Source of the DNA: Halomonas eurihalina
GTDB taxonomy: Bacteria > Pseudomonadota > Gammaproteobacteria > Pseudomonadales > Halomonadaceae
Direction: 5' to 3'
Length of the DNA: 45,905 nt
NCBI RefSeq assembly: GCF_008274785.1
Contig: NZ_VTPU01000024.1
Coordinates: 1-45,905, forward strand
Shown piece by piece: positions 1 to 7,196 of the stretch. Both the position numbers and the translations under genes were made by a program. The notes under the pieces are model-generated. The model was not told the origin of the DNA and made no database searches. It saw nothing but the letters and a program-made list of their open reading frames with translations. Position 1 is the first letter of the stretch. Every line of letters starts with the position of its first letter.

Positions 1-77
1 CTCTTCCCTCTTCCCTCTTCCCTCTTCCCTCTTCCCTCTTCCCTCTTCCCTCTTCCCTCTTCCCTCTTCCCTCTTCC
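1..77. repeat. Heptamer tandem repeat (CTCTTCC)n
   Basis: Eleven perfect head-to-tail copies of the 7-bp unit CTCTTCC fill bases 1-77, and a degenerate pyrimidine-rich tail follows to about base 90. The array starts at the window edge, so it may be longer. It is pure pyrimidine on the plus strand and ends about 90 bp before the GntR gene. A 7-bp unit is prone to slippage and is out of phase with codons. Confidence 0.95.
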
Positions 78-181
78 TTCTTCTCTCTTCTAGCCGCCAA
101 GCGGCGCTCTCCTCCTCCCCACCTTCCCGCCTGAGCTTGTTCGCGTATCATGGCTGTCTATCTTCATGAAACGGCAGGACG

Positions 182-868
182 ATGGACAGCACTCCGAAAC
201 AGAACCTCGGTATCGGCGCCTATCGCGGCCTCAAGCACGACATCATTCGCGGTATCTTCCAGCCTGGGGAGAAGCTGCTGATGAGTCGGCTCAAGGAGCG
301 TTACGAACTGGGTGTCGGCCCCTTGCGCGAGGCGTTGTCGCAACTGGTCGCCGAGCGTCTGGTGGTGGCCATCAGCCAACGTGGTTATCGGGTCGCCTCC
401 ATGTCGCGGGAGGAACTCGCCGATCTTTACGATGCCCGGGCGCAGCTAGAGGGGCTGGTGCTCGAGCTCGCCATCCAGCGCGGTGACGATACCTGGGAAG
501 CCGACATTCTCGCCAAGGCGCACACCCTGGCCAAGGTCATGGAGGTGAACAGCCCCGACGAAATGCTCGATGTCTGGGATACCCGGCACAAGGCGTTCCA
601 TACGGCCATCGCCGCCGGCTGCAACTCACCGCACCTGTTGCAGGTCCGCGAGAGCCTCTTCAATCAGGTCGAACGCTATCGTCACCTGTGGCTATGCGAG
701 ACGGTCTTCTCCGACGAGGCCCTCGAGCGCAAGCGCCAGGAGCATACCGCCCTGGTTGAGGTCATCCTGGCACGCGATACCGACACGGTCTGCCGGATGA
801 TGCGCGAACACCTGATGACCCCGGTACCGATCATCCTGGAAGTGATGGAGCGCCGCGGGCTGGCTTGA
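182..868 (+). CDS. GntR-family (FadR/FCD subfamily) transcriptional regulator
   Basis: This 228-aa protein has the two-part layout of FCD-type GntR repressors. An N-terminal winged helix-turn-helix spans about residues 12-75 and contains SRLKERYELGVGPLREAL and the wing segment ISQRGYRV. An all-helical FCD effector domain spans about 85-215, with the Asp/His pattern typical of its metal/ligand pocket (HKAFH, and EHTALV near residue 185). The start at 182 is preceded by a GGCAGGA ribosome site. Its closest look is CsiR-like, a regulator group tied to carboxylate and amino-acid catabolism, but the effector cannot be read from sequence. The gene stands alone between the heptamer array and a toxin-antitoxin operon, so its target is unknown. 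The family call is firm; a specific name is not. Confidence 0.9.
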   Translation: MDSTPKQNLGIGAYRGLKHDIIRGIFQPGEKLLMSRLKERYELGVGPLREALSQLVAERLVVAISQRGYRVASMSREELADLYDARAQLEGLVLELAIQRGDDTWEADILAKAHTLAKVMEVNSPDEMLDVWDTRHKAFHTAIAAGCNSPHLLQVRESLFNQVERYRHLWLCETVFSDEALERKRQEHTALVEVILARDTDTVCRMMREHLMTPVPIILEVMERRGLA

Positions 869-876
869 AAAAACCC

Positions 877-894
877 GATTTATTGCTGTGCTCG
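877..894 (+). repeat. Partial copy of the REP-like element found at 18921-18970
   Basis: These 18 bases match 18926-18943 at 17 of 18 positions (GATTTATTGCTG then T/C then GCTCG). The copy lies nine bases after the GntR stop codon. It lacks the second arm of the long palindrome seen in the complete copy, so it looks like a decayed or half element. Confidence 0.6.
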
Positions 895-938
895 ACGCCC
901 CAGATAGAGGCGGGAAGTACGCTTCCCTCCAACGCTTG

Positions 939-984
939 ACTCCCAAAACGGGAGTATCTATAGTTCTCCCGAAATGGGAGAACT
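939..984. promoter_or_regulatory. Two operator palindromes before higBA-1, the second covering the ribosome site
   Basis: The first inverted repeat is ACTCCC-N5-GGGAGT at 939-955. The second is AGTTCTCCC-N5-GGGAGAACT at 962-984, a perfect 9-bp arm pair. Both share the core CTCCC-N5-GGGAG and their centres lie 26 bp apart. The GGGAG of the second repeat is also the likely Shine-Dalgarno of the toxin start at 986. This fits binding by the HigA-type antitoxin (autoregulation), with a possible RNA hairpin over the start site. Binding is inferred. Confidence 0.7.
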
Positions 985-985
985 C

Positions 986-1282
986 ATGAGAGTCATCGCA
1001 AAACGGACGCTGCGGGAATTCTGGGAGAAGGGCTACGGCGATGCCGAAAGGCCTCTCACGGAGTGGCACAACATGATGCTGAAGGCCTCATTGGCGACTC
1101 CGCAAGAACTAAAGGCAGACATTCGCACTGCCAGCATCCTCAAGAGCGGCCGAGTCGTCTTCAACATCGGCGGCAACAAGTACCGGGTTATTGTCGCGAT
1201 ACGGTATACCCAACAAATCGCTTGGGTACGTTTCGTGGGCACTCATGCTCAGTATGACCAGGTTGATGCGGAGACCATATGA
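986..1282 (+). CDS. higB: HigB-family toxin (RelE-superfamily mRNA interferase)
   Basis: This 98-aa protein matches the HigB toxin family, in which a ribosome-dependent endoribonuclease cuts translated mRNA. Family-like segments are MRVIAKRTLREFWEKG at the N terminus, LKADIRTA in the middle, VFNIGGNKYRVIVAI, and the C-terminal VGTHAQYDQVD. An earlier in-frame ATG at 974 sits inside the operator palindrome and lacks a ribosome site. The ATG at 986 follows GGGAG at good spacing and matches the N terminus of known HigB proteins, so I chose it. Its TGA overlaps the ATG of the antitoxin, and toxin-first order is typical of higBA. It is distinct from the second toxin at 14647-14937, which belongs to the shorter Killer-type subfamily. 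Confidence 0.9.
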   Translation: MRVIAKRTLREFWEKGYGDAERPLTEWHNMMLKASLATPQELKADIRTASILKSGRVVFNIGGNKYRVIVAIRYTQQIAWVRFVGTHAQYDQVDAETI

Positions 1283-1644
1283 TGAACATCCAGCCTATCC
1301 ACACCGATGCTGATCTTGAGCGAGCTTTTGCCCGTATGGAAGAACTCTGGGCCGCGGAAGATAGCACTGCCGCAGCCGATGAGCTGGAAGTGTTGTCCAT
1401 CCTGATCGAGAAGTACGAGGATGAGCGCTACCCTATCGGGCCATCAGATCCCATCGAAGCCATCAAGTTTCGTATGGAGCAACAGGGCCTTACGCCCCGC
1501 GACCTGGAACCCTACATTGGCCCGAGTGGCCGTGTTTCCGAGGTGCTCAACCGCAAGCGCAAGCTCAGCTTGCGTATGATCAGGCGGCTCCACGATGGGC
1601 TCAACATTCCTTACGAGAGTCTTATGAGCGAGGCAGCCGCCTAA
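1279..1644 (+). CDS. higA: HigA-family antitoxin with C-terminal helix-turn-helix
   Basis: This 121-aa partner of the upstream toxin has an acidic helical N-terminal half (about residues 8-50, rich in Glu and Asp), as expected for toxin binding. It carries an XRE-type helix-turn-helix at about 62-112 (IKFRMEQQGLTPRDLEPYI then SGRVSEVLNRKRKLS). Two adjacent ATGs at 1279 and 1282 overlap the toxin stop, so translation is coupled. It should bind the palindromes at 939-984 and repress its own operon, which is family knowledge applied here. The gene ends about 100 bp before the solitary ribbon-helix-helix gene. Confidence 0.9.
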   Translation: MMNIQPIHTDADLERAFARMEELWAAEDSTAAADELEVLSILIEKYEDERYPIGPSDPIEAIKFRMEQQGLTPRDLEPYIGPSGRVSEVLNRKRKLSLRMIRRLHDGLNIPYESLMSEAAA

Positions 1645-1745
1645 CAATCCTGACGTCATCATGCCCTGCATGTACTCCAGTGGCCGTCAACGTCTTGTCA
1701 CAAAGTCGGCGCATACTGGGCATCATTGCGCCAGGAGACTGCACC

Positions 1746-1961
1746 ATGCCGCACTTTCTGCGTTTTTCCCAAGGACTCGAAACCCGCCTGGAACGCCTCG
1801 CCGAGCGTACCGGACTCTCCAAGGCCGAATTGATCGAGCGCCTGGTGAGCGACGGCGTCGATGCGCTCGAGACTGAGCTGATGTTCGAGGACGCTCCTCG
1901 CCATCAGCGCGCGGAGCTGTCCATTGATCAGTTGTTGCGTGAAAGCGGGCTGGGAATATAA
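1746..1961 (+). CDS. Solitary ribbon-helix-helix protein, antitoxin-like
   Basis: This is a 71-aa protein. The N-terminal strand HFLRFSQGLETRL followed by ERLAERTGLSKAELIERLVSDG is a CopG/RelB-like ribbon-helix-helix DNA-binding fold (about residues 3-42). The acidic tail (about 43-71) ends in IDQLLRESGLGI and resembles a toxin-binding tail. The ATG at 1746 follows AGGAG at 1733-1737 with 8-bp spacing, so the upstream in-frame ATG at 1680 was rejected. No toxin gene follows: the next gene is the convergent pxpC, whose stop begins nine bases later. It may be an orphan antitoxin or a stand-alone regulator. Confidence 0.72.
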   Translation: MPHFLRFSQGLETRLERLAERTGLSKAELIERLVSDGVDALETELMFEDAPRHQRAELSIDQLLRESGLGI

Positions 1962-1970
1962 AAGGGAGTA

Positions 1971-2909
1971 CTACCGAAAGCTGGCAAGAAACCGCCGGTA
2001 CTCGTCATGAGCGCGTGCCCGTGAGGTCGCGACCAGTGACACTTCCTGCCCCGGCAGGCATTGCGCCAGCCGCCCGCAGGCGAGCGGCGTCAGCGCGCCC
2101 AGGCGCGGATAACCGCCGATGGTCTGCCGGTCGTTGAGCAGCGCGATGGGCTGGCCGTCCGGCGGTACCTGCACCGCGCCGAGCCCGATACCTTCAGAGA
2201 TCATGCCGCCGAGCCGGCAACGCAGTTGCGGCCCGCGCAGGCGAACACCCATGCGATCGGCTCGATCATCGACCCGCCAAATCGTATTGAAGGCCTGGTA
2301 AAGACTGCGTCCTTCGAATTCAGCGATCTGGGCACCCGGCAACAGCGCCAGTCTCGGCATCGCCGCGTAGTCGGGGCGGACATCTTCAGGAGCCTGCTGC
2401 CCCGTCTGCGGCGTTGCTCCAGAGCGTCTGCCGCTCAGCGTATCGCCCTCTTCCAGCTTGCGCCCCAGGCCATCCAGGCCACCGAGCCCTTCACGCGGCA
2501 CGCAGGCGGTACTGCCAAGGACCGGCTCGGCGGCGAATCCTCTGACCACGGCCAGATAGGCGCGCAGCCCGTTCACCGGCTGGGCGAACACCACCCGCTG
2601 CCCAGGCCGGACACGCTGGCTCTTCCAGAGCGGCAAGGTCTCGCCATCCAGCGTCGCTCCAAGGTCGGCACCACACACCGCGATGCAAGCCTCTCCCGTG
2701 CATTCCAGCTCGAGCCCGCCCAGCGTCACCTCGAGCGCCGTGGTGCCCCAGGCATTGCCGACCAGACGGTTGGCCCAGGCCCAGGCATGGGGATCGGCGG
2801 GACCGCCCTGGGTGACGCCCAAGCGCCGCACGCCGAAACGCCCGGCATCCTGCAGCAGCGCCAGGGGGCCAGCACGACGAACCTCGAACAGACTCTGCAC
2901 ATCACTCAT
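1971..2909 (-). CDS. pxpC: 5-oxoprolinase subunit PxpC (biotin-dependent carboxyltransferase-like)
   Basis: This 312-aa protein belongs to the KipA/PxpC family. With PxpA and PxpB it forms the ATP-dependent 5-oxoprolinase that opens L-pyroglutamate to L-glutamate in the cytosol. Family marks are the N-terminal AGPLALLQDAGRFGVRRLGV, GGPADPHAWAWANRLVGN, ALEVTLGGLEL, and the later RADRMGVRLRGP and QTIGGYPRLG. Its ATG overlaps the PxpB stop as ATGA, so translation is coupled. It is the last gene of the long minus-strand unit that begins with the SMC gene at 10879. Its stop lies only nine bases from that of the convergent ribbon-helix-helix gene, and I see no terminator between them. Confidence 0.93.
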   Translation of the reverse strand: MSDVQSLFEVRRAGPLALLQDAGRFGVRRLGVTQGGPADPHAWAWANRLVGNAWGTTALEVTLGGLELECTGEACIAVCGADLGATLDGETLPLWKSQRVRPGQRVVFAQPVNGLRAYLAVVRGFAAEPVLGSTACVPREGLGGLDGLGRKLEEGDTLSGRRSGATPQTGQQAPEDVRPDYAAMPRLALLPGAQIAEFEGRSLYQAFNTIWRVDDRADRMGVRLRGPQLRCRLGGMISEGIGLGAVQVPPDGQPIALLNDRQTIGGYPRLGALTPLACGRLAQCLPGQEVSLVATSRARAHDEYRRFLASFR

Positions 2910-3622
2910 TGGCTCGCCTCCACGCCCTGGGTATCACCGCCCAGCCGCTCGAACTCGGCACGCGAGACGGGCACGAAACGCACTCGATCGCCCACGGCGA
3001 GCAAGCTGAAGCCCTCGCGATGGCGATCGAACAAGACTGCCGAGGTCCGGCCGATCAGGTTCCAGCCGCCCGGCGACACCAGCGGGTAGGCCGAGGTCTG
3101 GCGCTCGGCGATGGCCACGCTGCCCTTGGGCACCCGGCGGCGCGGCGTCTCCAGCCGCGGGCCGGCAATGTGCTCATCGACACGCCCCATGAAGGCGAAC
3201 CCCGGCGCGAAGCCCAGTGCGAAAACGCGGTACTCGATCTGGCTGTGTCGCTTGATGACGTCTTCGACCGTCATCTCGCCGCGCTCGGCCAAACGCTCGA
3301 GCTCCGGCCCCACCGAGGGGTCGTACCAGGTCGGCAACTCACGAGGCCCGACATCCTCGCGCTGTTCATCAGGTTGCAGGTCGGCCAACAGCGCCGTGAG
3401 CCGACGCCGGGCATCATCGGGCGCCATCGCCAGCGGGTCGAACACCACCAATAACGTGGTGTAGGACGGCACCAGATCCACCAGCGCATCACCGAAGCTC
3501 GCCTCACAGCGCCGCACCAGGGCAGTCAGCCAGGGCATGTTGGCCTCGTCGATGGTGTCGAACAGCCGGACCATCCAGCCATCCAGGCCGGCGGACTCGA
3601 TCCTCGGCAGCATGCTCGTCAT
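2906..3622 (-). CDS. pxpB: 5-oxoprolinase subunit PxpB (KipI-like)
   Basis: This 238-aa protein of the KipI/PxpB family pairs with PxpC. Typical segments are [13 protein letters not shown], the [28 protein letters not shown] core (about residues 124-150), [16 protein letters not shown] and [18 protein letters not shown]. The open frame runs 43 codons further upstream, but that extension is Arg-rich and lies over the pxpA 3' end. The ATG at 3622 overlaps the pxpA stop as ATGA and gives the family length. It is translationally coupled to both neighbours. Confidence 0.93.
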   Translation of the reverse strand: MTSMLPRIESAGLDGWMVRLFDTIDEANMPWLTALVRRCEASFGDALVDLVPSYTTLLVVFDPLAMAPDDARRRLTALLADLQPDEQREDVGPRELPTWYDPSVGPELERLAERGEMTVEDVIKRHSQIEYRVFALGFAPGFAFMGRVDEHIAGPRLETPRRRVPKGSVAIAERQTSAYPLVSPGGWNLIGRTSAVLFDRHREGFSLLAVGDRVRFVPVSRAEFERLGGDTQGVEASQ

Positions 3623-4422
3623 GGCTGTCCGCCTTCTTTCGCCCCACCCTCTTTTTTCGCCCCACGCTCCCTCGCCCGGCCTTCGGCCACCAGAGCCTCG
3701 CGAATAGCGGCGATGGCGGCAATGGACTCGGCATTGTCGCCATGCACGCAAAGGGTATCGGCCTCGAGCACCAGGTCGCTGCCATCGGCGGCGACAAGCG
3801 GTTCGCCACGGGCGATTCGCCGGGCCTGGTCGACGATGATGTCACGCTCGTGATGCACCGCGCCTGGTTCACGTCGCGAGACCAGGCGCCCCTGGGCGTC
3901 GTAGGCGCGATCCGCGAAGGCCTCGCGCCAGAGCGTGATGCCATGCTCGCCGGCCAGCGCCAGCTCGGCACCGTTGTCGCGGGTGGCCATCACCATCAAG
4001 GGCAGACGGGCATCGAAGGCCGTCACGGCGCGCATCACGGCGGCCAGGATGGCATGGTCGCGCATCATGTCGTTGTAGAGGGCGCCATGGGGCTTCACGT
4101 AGCCCAGCCGCTGCCCCTCGGCATGGCACATGCCAGCCAGCGCGCCGATCTGGTAGAGCACGAGGTTCTCGACCTCGGCGGGCGAGCAGGCCATGGAACG
4201 TCGCCCGAAGCCCGTCAGGTCGGGATAGGCGGGATGCGCGCCCACCGTCACGCCGTGACGCCCGGCCAGGCGCACCGTCTCGCGCATCACATCCGGATCG
4301 GAGGCATGGAAGCCACAGGCCACATTGGCCAGGTCCACATGCGCCATGACCTCGGCATCCATGCCCATGGTCCAGGCGCCAAAGCTCTCGCCCATATCGG
4401 CGTTCAGCAGCAGGCTGTGCAT
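3619..4422 (-). CDS. pxpA: 5-oxoprolinase subunit PxpA (LamB/YcsF family)
   Basis: This 267-aa LamB/YcsF protein acts with PxpB and PxpC to hydrolyse 5-oxoproline. It carries the family motifs [10 protein letters not shown] at the N terminus, [27 protein letters not shown] and KPHGALYN, and a late DTLCVHGDN. The start at 4422 follows GAGGAGGG. Upstream in-frame codons lie inside the Toprim gene and were rejected. Only ten bases separate it from the Toprim stop at 4433, so it is probably read from the SMC operon promoter. Its C-terminal tail is odd: [13 protein letters not shown] is encoded by an 18-bp tandem repeat (3630-3665) and is not a conserved part of the family. Confidence 0.94.
   Translation of the reverse strand: MHSLLLNADMGESFGAWTMGMDAEVMAHVDLANVACGFHASDPDVMRETVRLAGRHGVTVGAHPAYPDLTGFGRRSMACSPAEVENLVLYQIGALAGMCHAEGQRLGYVKPHGALYNDMMRDHAILAAVMRAVTAFDARLPLMVMATRDNGAELALAGEHGITLWREAFADRAYDAQGRLVSRREPGAVHHERDIIVDQARRIARGEPLVAADGSDLVLEADTLCVHGDNAESIAAIAAIREALVAEGRARERGAKKEGGAKEGGQP
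3630..3665. repeat. 18-bp tandem duplication inside the pxpA 3' end
   Basis: Two adjacent 18-bp units (3630-3647 and 3648-3665) match at 15 of 18 positions and share TTTCGCCCCAC at their ends. On the minus strand they encode the [12 protein letters not shown] tail of PxpA, so the duplication is in frame and has lengthened the protein. Confidence 0.75.
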
Positions 4423-4432
4423 GTTGCCCTCC

Positions 4433-5335
4433 TCATGTCGTTGGCTCGATACGGGCTGGAATCTCCACGCTGACCAAGGCATCACCGAACCACTGTTGCT
4501 TGAGCCCACGCTGCTCATCGAGCAGGATCGCCAGATAATCCTTCAGTGAGTGCCCCGCTGGAAGCTGGTCACGGTAGCGGCGTAGTCTGGGCTGGAACAA
4601 CACCTGCTTCTCAGGCACATGATTCACGGTCGCTCGCTCCCGTAACCAACTCAACGGCGGCAACAGCATCTGCGACGCGCCACTGCCGAGAATAATCCCG
4701 ACACCCTTGGGATCGAAATCCCCGATGGCTAGAAACGCCTTGCCGGTGGCCCGCCACGCCTCGGCCAGCTTACTGAAACCACGGCTATAGTGCTCGTCAC
4801 CACGATAAGTCACCAATGGCCGTTGATACGCGGCCATCTCCGGAATCTGCGATGTGAAGTCATAGAAGCTGTCGAGGTTCTCGATCATCAGCAGGACATC
4901 GAAGGCCGACAGGTCCAGGTCCCGCCAGTCGACATCGAGAATCTCGCGATCGCCTGACACGATTCCCGGACGGGAGCCCGCCGTAGCGGTGTTCAACAGC
5001 ACACGACGGGTACGCGGACGCTCACCACGCCCCTTGTCTTCTAGGTCGCTCAGCGCGGCCTGCTCGGCGGTTGTCTTGCCCTTGGTGCTGGTGCCCAGCG
5101 GTGGATGTCCGAGGCTGTCGAGCCGATCCTGAACCCTGGCAATCAGGATGCGATCAAAGCGCACGACTTGGCCTCGGCGGTAGGCATCAAGATCAATCTC
5201 ATGCTCACTGCACCATGTCCTGAACTCTTGCATCGTCTTGAGCTGGAGCTTCTTCTCGACACAAGATTGACGATGCAAGGTGTCGTGAATTTCGCTGAGC
5301 CAGCGATGGGTCTTGGGTGATAACGCTTCATTCAT
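4433..5335 (-). CDS. Toprim-fold putative nuclease subunit of SMC/Mks-like (Wadjet-like) system
   Basis: This 300-aa protein is the fourth gene of the SMC operon. Its C-terminal half reads as a Toprim domain: strand [14 protein letters not shown] with the acidic E152, then [17 protein letters not shown] with the D206-x-D208 pair. Wadjet JetD/MksG nucleases use this kind of metal centre to cut DNA. The N-terminal 110 residues are helical and basic, possibly DNA-binding. It is shorter than JetD proteins I know (roughly 380 aa or more) and probably belongs to the DUF7281 group; that label is from memory. ATG at 5335 overlaps the upstream stop as ATGA. The function is inferred from the Toprim residues plus context. 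Confidence 0.72.
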   Translation of the reverse strand: MNEALSPKTHRWLSEIHDTLHRQSCVEKKLQLKTMQEFRTWCSEHEIDLDAYRRGQVVRFDRILIARVQDRLDSLGHPPLGTSTKGKTTAEQAALSDLEDKGRGERPRTRRVLLNTATAGSRPGIVSGDREILDVDWRDLDLSAFDVLLMIENLDSFYDFTSQIPEMAAYQRPLVTYRGDEHYSRGFSKLAEAWRATGKAFLAIGDFDPKGVGIILGSGASQMLLPPLSWLRERATVNHVPEKQVLFQPRLRRYRDQLPAGHSLKDYLAILLDEQRGLKQQWFGDALVSVEIPARIEPTT

Positions 5336-6573
5336 GCCGTGGCCAGTTGCAGGGTGACGTCGTGAATCAGCCGCAGATCGTTGAAACGGCTGGCGCGGCT
5401 CTCCTCTTGATGCAGCCGGAAGGCCCGTTGTTCGCTGCGCGGCAGGCCCTGGTATTCGGCGATCACCTGGAAGAGCCAGATTTCCTTGCCCCATTCCATG
5501 CCACTTTCTTCCAGATACGCCAGGGCACTGATGCCTGCCGAGTCGGGGTGATCGATCACTGTCAGATAGAAGCTTTCCACGTCCTGCTTGAGCGCCTGCT
5601 GGCGAGCCGCCACCAGGCTCTGCTCCACCACCCCCGCGGGACGTGCGGCGGCGACTTCCTGCGGTTTGTGCACCGGCGTCGGCAACTGGTGCACAAGCTC
5701 GGTCAGCACCCGGGCGTCCGGCTCGTGGTCCAGGGCCGGCGCGGCGGCGGCGGCCAGGGGTGTGGCCCGGTTGACCAGCTCCGGCACCTCGCTGCGACGC
5801 GCGTAGTTGCCCGGCACGAAATTGGGGTGCTCGCGCAGGAAGGCGGCCATGCCACTCACCAGCCGACTGCGCGATTGCTGTTGGCGGAAACGCGCCATCA
5901 GTTCGGTGAGACGGCTCTGCACTTCGCGCAGGCTGGTGTAGTGCTGGCTGAGCTGACGCTGCAACTGGCTGATCAGCAGCTTGCGCAGCGCGCCATCGCT
6001 GCCGACCAGTTCGATCAGTTCATCGAAGTCGATCAGCGCCAGGCCATCCAGCAGGCGGACGATCTGCTTCTGCGCCCGGTCGTTCTCGCGGATCTTGTCG
6101 TTCAAGCGGCTGACGAAGCCGAAGTCGCTGTTGAGACGTTGCCAGAGGCTGTCGATGGCGTCGGCGAAGCGGCCGTTGAGATCGTCCACCGCCTGACGCA
6201 GGCGCAGCAGTTGTTGCTCCTGCCGCCAGTGTTCGCCCTGGCTCATGGCTTCGCGGTAGCTCTGCACCAGGGTACGCAGCAGCTCCAGGGTTTCGCCGAC
6301 GTCGGCGTTGACCTGGCGACGGGTTTCGTCGGCCAGCATCTCGGCGATCAGTTCGCGCACCCTTGGTGCGAGTTTCACGCCGCCCTGCTCGTCAGGGCGC
6401 CAGACGATGCGGGCCGCCAGCAAGCGACGCAACGCCGTGTCGCTCAAGGCCTCCAACGGTATCTCGTCACGACTGTAGCCCTGCATCAGGGCCTCGGCGT
6501 GCTTGCCGAGCAGCGCCAGCCGCTCGACGCCCGTGCCGAGCAAGCGGCTTTCCAGTTGATGCTCGTCACTCAC
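5332..6573 (-). CDS. mksF: MksF-like kleisin-type subunit of SMC complex
   Basis: This 413-aa protein is the third gene of the SMC operon. It is mostly helical: a winged-helix-like N-terminal region (about 1-85, containing ALSDTALRRLLAARIVWRP), a long central helical bundle (about 90-245, rich in Gln, Arg and Leu), an Ala/Pro-rich linker (about 268-285, PLAAAAAPALDHEP), and a C-terminal domain with FYLTVIDHPDSAGISALAYLEES. Size, position and architecture fit the kleisin MksF/JetA that bridges SMC heads. I infer this from context and fold expectation, not from a diagnostic motif. ATGA overlaps with both neighbours imply coupled translation. Such proteins have little annotated homology, so the call is moderate. 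Confidence 0.65.
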   Translation of the reverse strand: MSDEHQLESRLLGTGVERLALLGKHAEALMQGYSRDEIPLEALSDTALRRLLAARIVWRPDEQGGVKLAPRVRELIAEMLADETRRQVNADVGETLELLRTLVQSYREAMSQGEHWRQEQQLLRLRQAVDDLNGRFADAIDSLWQRLNSDFGFVSRLNDKIRENDRAQKQIVRLLDGLALIDFDELIELVGSDGALRKLLISQLQRQLSQHYTSLREVQSRLTELMARFRQQQSRSRLVSGMAAFLREHPNFVPGNYARRSEVPELVNRATPLAAAAAPALDHEPDARVLTELVHQLPTPVHKPQEVAAARPAGVVEQSLVAARQQALKQDVESFYLTVIDHPDSAGISALAYLEESGMEWGKEIWLFQVIAEYQGLPRSEQRAFRLHQEESRASRFNDLRLIHDVTLQLATA

Positions 6574-7196
6574 AGCAGGGTCTCCTGGGCCGTCGGCGTC
6601 TCGTCGTCGACGGGAAGGTTTTCCTCGTCGCGGATGAAACGCACCAGGTCGACGAGGTAGTCGATCTTGCCGGTGACCAGATAGACCTGCCGGTCGGCGT
6701 GGGGCTGGAGCAGGTAGCCGTGTTCCTTGAGCCGTTTGAAGACCTGCTTCATCTGGGCGTCGAGCTGCTCGCTCTGGGAGCCGAAGAAGCTGTCGCCGGC
6801 CAGACGCTCGAGATGCTCGCGCAGGCTCTGGTTGTCCTCGCAGCGAGCGCTGAGCTCGGCCGGCTTGAGCACATCACCGGGCGCCACCACGGCATCATGG
6901 CCGAGCGCTTCCTGCATCAACTGTAGCCATTCCAGCATCGGCATCAGGCTGTGCAGGGTCTCGCCCAGTTGTCGGGAGAGTTGCTCGCGAGCCTCGTCGT
7001 TGAGCTGCCGCCAGGCCAGGAAGTAGACGCTGCCTTCATCATTGGTGGCCAGCCGGCGATTGAGCGGACGCAGGTAGGTGTCGATCTGCTCGCGCACTTC
7101 CTCATCTGCGAGGCGACGAAAGGCTCGGTCGTCGCTGACCGCGCAGATGAACTCGCCGGCCAGCAGGCGTTCCAGCAGTGGTCCGTGTTCGATCAT
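6570..7196 (-). CDS. mksE: MksE-like (KITE) subunit of SMC complex
   Basis: This 208-aa protein is the second gene of the SMC operon. It starts with HGPLLERLLAGEFICAVSDDRAFRRLAD and continues with EQIDTYLRPLNRRLATNDEGSVYFLAWRQL. Both segments look like MksE/JetB proteins, tandem winged-helix KITE subunits that bind the kleisin. Its length fits that family. The C-terminal part (about 150-195, MKQVFKRLKEHGYLLQPHADRQVYLVTGKIDYLVDL) reads as a winged helix. Start and stop both overlap their neighbours as ATGA. I am fairly confident of the MksE family call, less of any specific role. Confidence 0.75.
   Translation of the reverse strand: MIEHGPLLERLLAGEFICAVSDDRAFRRLADEEVREQIDTYLRPLNRRLATNDEGSVYFLAWRQLNDEAREQLSRQLGETLHSLMPMLEWLQLMQEALGHDAVVAPGDVLKPAELSARCEDNQSLREHLERLAGDSFFGSQSEQLDAQMKQVFKRLKEHGYLLQPHADRQVYLVTGKIDYLVDLVRFIRDEENLPVDDETPTAQETLL

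Noticed and set aside
1..90. CRISPR-like array
   Set aside because: The units are contiguous 7-mers without spacers and have no cas genes nearby.
2061..3089. Long open frame on the plus strand (342 codons)
   Set aside because: It lies wholly opposite pxpC and pxpB and its translation is the low-quality Arg/Pro/Gln type expected from a GC-rich shadow frame.
5317..6660. 447-codon plus-strand frame
   Set aside because: Shadow of the kleisin-like gene; no ribosome site and no recognisable domain.
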